NCBI GenBank assembly: GCA_024236035.1
Contig: JACKLG010000001.1
Coordinates: forward strand, 62,001 to 126,000
Length of the DNA: 64,000 nt
Direction of reading: 5' to 3'
Source: Candidatus Paracaedibacteraceae bacterium
Lineage (GTDB): Bacteria; Pseudomonadota; Alphaproteobacteria; UBA6184
The first letter of the stretch is position 1, and the number at the start of each line of letters is the position of its first letter. Made by a program: the position numbers and the translations under genes. The notes beneath the pieces were generated by a model. The model did no database searches and was not told the DNA's origin. It saw only the letters and a program-made list of their open reading frames with translations. Shown piece by piece: positions 62,223-64,000 of the stretch.

Positions 62223-64000
62223 AAAGACAAAATCTTCTCTAAAAAAAATTTGGTTGAACCGCTTGTTCAAGCTTAGCATTTTAGTCCTAATTACTCTAAG
62301 CATAATAATTGCTTGGTACAGTTATGATTTACCCCACATACGCACATTAGAAGAAGCTGAACGCAAGCCCAGCATTACTATGGTCACAAAAGATGGGGAA
62401 CTTTTAACTACATATGGAGACCTATATGGCACAACTATAACTTTAGAGAAGGTACCTTCATACGTACCTAAGTCTGTTTTAGCTATTGAAGATCATCGTT
62501 TTTACCGTCATCTAGGAATAGACATTGTCGCCTTCACACGAGCAATATACAATAATTTAATTCGTGGTCGCGTAGTTCAGGGTGGAAGTAGTATCACTCA
62601 GCAACTTGCAAAAAACTTTTTATTAGCCAAAAAAAAATTTCATTATACTGATAGGTCTCTTCGCCGAAAAGTCCAAGAGTTATTGGTTTCTTTATGGCTG
62701 GAATATCATTTTACTAAAGATCAAATTTTATCCATTTATTTAAATCGCATTGACTTTGGTGCGGGTATATACGGATTTGACGCGGCGGCCCAACGTTATT
62801 TCTTTAAACCTCTCCATGAGGTTAGTATCTTTGAAGCTGCTATTTTAGCTGGAATGCTAAAGGCCCCTACACGTTACAACCCCTTACGCCATCCAGAGGC
62901 CGCTATACAGCGCGGAGCTGTCGTAATTAATAAAATGATAGAATATAATTTTATATCTAAAACAGCTGGAGAGACTGAAATTAAAATAGGCAGAGACAGA
63001 CTACTCAACCGCAAATTAGATATAGGTTCTTATCGCTATTTTACTGATTGGGTTATGGATACATTACCTAGTTATTTAGGCTATATTGATAGAGATTTAA
63101 CAGTAGTAACCACCCTAAACACAAGGGCTCAGAACGCTGCAAAGCGCACAATTCAAACTCAAGTAAATCAATACGGTGACACAAAAGGTTTTAAAGAAAT
63201 GGCTTTAATTTCTATGAATACCGATGGAGAAGTAATAGCCATGGTAGGCGGAAAAGATTACAGTCGCAGCCAATTTAACCGAACTACACAGGCACTAAGA
63301 CAACCAGGATCAGCTTTTAAGCCCTTTGTATATATTGCTGCATTTGAGAAAGGGTTTACACCTTCTGACACCATGAATGATGAGCCAAAATCTTATGGTA
63401 AGTGGAAACCAAAAAACATATATAATCAATATCGAGGAAATCTTACCTTAGAAGAAGCTCTAGCTTATTCTAGCAACACCATTACGGTAAAATTATTACA
63501 CGAAACTGGTGTTGCATCATTAATTAAACTAGCAAGACGCCTTGGCATTCATACAAAACTGGCAAGGAATCTAACGTTAGCACTGGGTTCTGGCGAAGTA
63601 ACCTTATTTGACTTAACTGCTGCTTATGGAGTTATCGCAAATAAGGGGTACGAAATATATCCTCACGGCGTGGTAGAAATTAGAGATAAGAATACGCATG
63701 AACTGTTGTACAAGTCTGCTACTCCTCCAAAACGGAAAATTTTAGATGAATCAGTAGTAAAAGATATAGATCATTTATTAACTTCTGCAGTACAGTATGG
63801 CACCAGCCGACGTTCCAAATTAAAAAACAATATACCTTCAGCTGGGAAAAGTGGTACTAGCCAAAATTATCGAGACGGGTGGTTTATTGGGTACGCAAAG
63901 CGTACCAAAGGGCCAATTACGGGGATTTGGCTGGGCAATGATGATAATTCTCCCACAAAAGGTGTTACTGGGGGAACGTTACCCGCTGAAACATGGAAAA
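62203..64000 (+). CDS. Class A penicillin-binding protein, PBP1A type (C-terminus outside window)
   Basis: At least 599 codons to the right edge. Start ATG at 62203 has GGAGAAGA just upstream. A basic N-terminus is followed by one membrane segment (about 22-42), the glycosyltransferase domain with catalytic Glu96 (IEDHRFYRHLG), GGSSITQQLAKNF and LNRIDFGAGIYGFDAAAQRYF, then the transpeptidase domain with Ser370 (PGSAFKPF), SSN around 425 and KSGT at 549. It polymerises and cross-links peptidoglycan. Whether it is PBP1a, 1b or 1c type cannot be fixed; the domain order suits PBP1A. Overlaps gmk by 20 bp. Confidence 0.93.
   Translation, partial: MPKKMAKKTKSSLKKIWLNRLFKLSILVLITLSIIIAWYSYDLPHIRTLEEAERKPSITMVTKDGELLTTYGDLYGTTITLEKVPSYVPKSVLAIEDHRFYRHLGIDIVAFTRAIYNNLIRGRVVQGGSSITQQLAKNFLLAKKKFHYTDRSLRRKVQELLVSLWLEYHFTKDQILSIYLNRIDFGAGIYGFDAAAQRYFFKPLHEVSIFEAAILAGMLKAPTRYNPLRHPEAAIQRGAVVINKMIEYNFISKTAGETEIKIGRDRLLNRKLDIGSYRYFTDWVMDTLPSYLGYIDRDLTVVTTLNTRAQNAAKRTIQTQVNQYGDTKGFKEMALISMNTDGEVIAMVGGKDYSRSQFNRTTQALRQPGSAFKPFVYIAAFEKGFTPSDTMNDEPKSYGKWKPKNIYNQYRGNLTLEEALAYSSNTITVKLLHETGVASLIKLARRLGIHTKLARNLTLALGSGEVTLFDLTAAYGVIANKGYEIYPHGVVEIRDKNTHELLYKSATPPKRKILDESVVKDIDHLLTSAVQYGTSRRSKLKNNIPSAGKSGTSQNYRDGWFIGYAKRTKGPITGIWLGNDDNSPTKGVTGGTLPAETWK

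Noticed and set aside
1..64000. CRISPR arrays, prophage or toxin-antitoxin modules
   Set aside because: No regularly spaced repeats, phage structural genes or small paired genes of known toxin families were seen on reading both strands.

Overview
The window is a stretch of an AT-rich alphaproteobacterial chromosome. The evidence is a CtrA response regulator, the polar organiser PopZ directly upstream of it, the alphaproteobacterial nucleoid protein GapR, a miaB-phoH-ybeY-corC-lnt cluster and an acpP-fabF-mltG-gmk run. Low GC, decayed gene fragments, two ProP-type MFS transporters, exported proteins of odd design and an archaeal/eukaryotic-type prolyl-tRNA synthetase fit a host-associated lineage such as the Holosporales. 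That placement is inference; no rRNA is present to test it.

Layout. 1-8 kb: surface and envelope proteins (a very long Ala-rich coiled-coil protein running off the left edge, a small outer-membrane barrel, a lipoprotein with a barrel-like C-terminus), with xseA, trhO and a decayed IS200-type transposase between them. 8.1-13.1 kb: tRNA-Asn, tRNA-Glu, sfsA, map, radC, a methyltransferase, then an MFS transporter overlapping a lone autoinducer-binding-like domain. 13.2-19.2 kb: a second MFS transporter and a short division cluster, murB-ftsQ-ftsA-ftsZ. 19.2-22.4 kb: two AT-rich gaps with DnaA-box arrays flank a UbiH-type hydroxylase and an exported GNAT protein; tRNA-Pro and gapR follow. 22.7-31.4 kb: mreB-mreC-mreD and mrdA split by a CPBP protease gene, then (moving right) miaA, accA, nadK and a diverged ZnuA-like protein. 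31.5-36.2 kb: sppA, ctrA, popZ, tolC. 36.2-37.3 kb: gene-poor, with one decayed gene. 37.3-46 kb: class I aldolase, plsC, ftsX, ftsE, rsfS, tRNA-Lys, rsmD, an RluB-type synthase, a DUF192 protein, a 3-hydroxyacyl-CoA dehydrogenase, a Bax-inhibitor-like protein, hrcA. 46-59 kb: an unknown exported repeat protein, proS, crcB, an exported peptide deformylase, lnt-corC-ybeY-phoH-miaB, a DUF1624-like membrane protein and an unknown 697-residue membrane protein. 59-64 kb: acpP-fabF-mltG-gmk and a class A penicillin-binding protein cut by the right edge.

Taken together, the genes centre on cell-wall growth and division (MurB, FtsQAZ, FtsEX, MreBCD, PBP2, MltG, class A PBP), cell-cycle control (CtrA, PopZ, GapR), envelope lipid and lipoprotein maturation (PlsC, Lnt, AccA, AcpP, FabF) and tRNA/ribosome maintenance (MiaA, MiaB, TrhO, YbeY, RsfS, RsmD, ProS).

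The most interesting signal is non-coding. Four places in the two gaps around 19.3-19.5 kb and 21.8-22.1 kb carry a pair of 9-bp DnaA boxes in the same direction separated by exactly 3 bp. Two of these pairs are followed, after exactly 5 bp, by an inverted third box. This repeated 9-3-9(-5-9) geometry makes the region a strong candidate for a two-part chromosomal replication origin.
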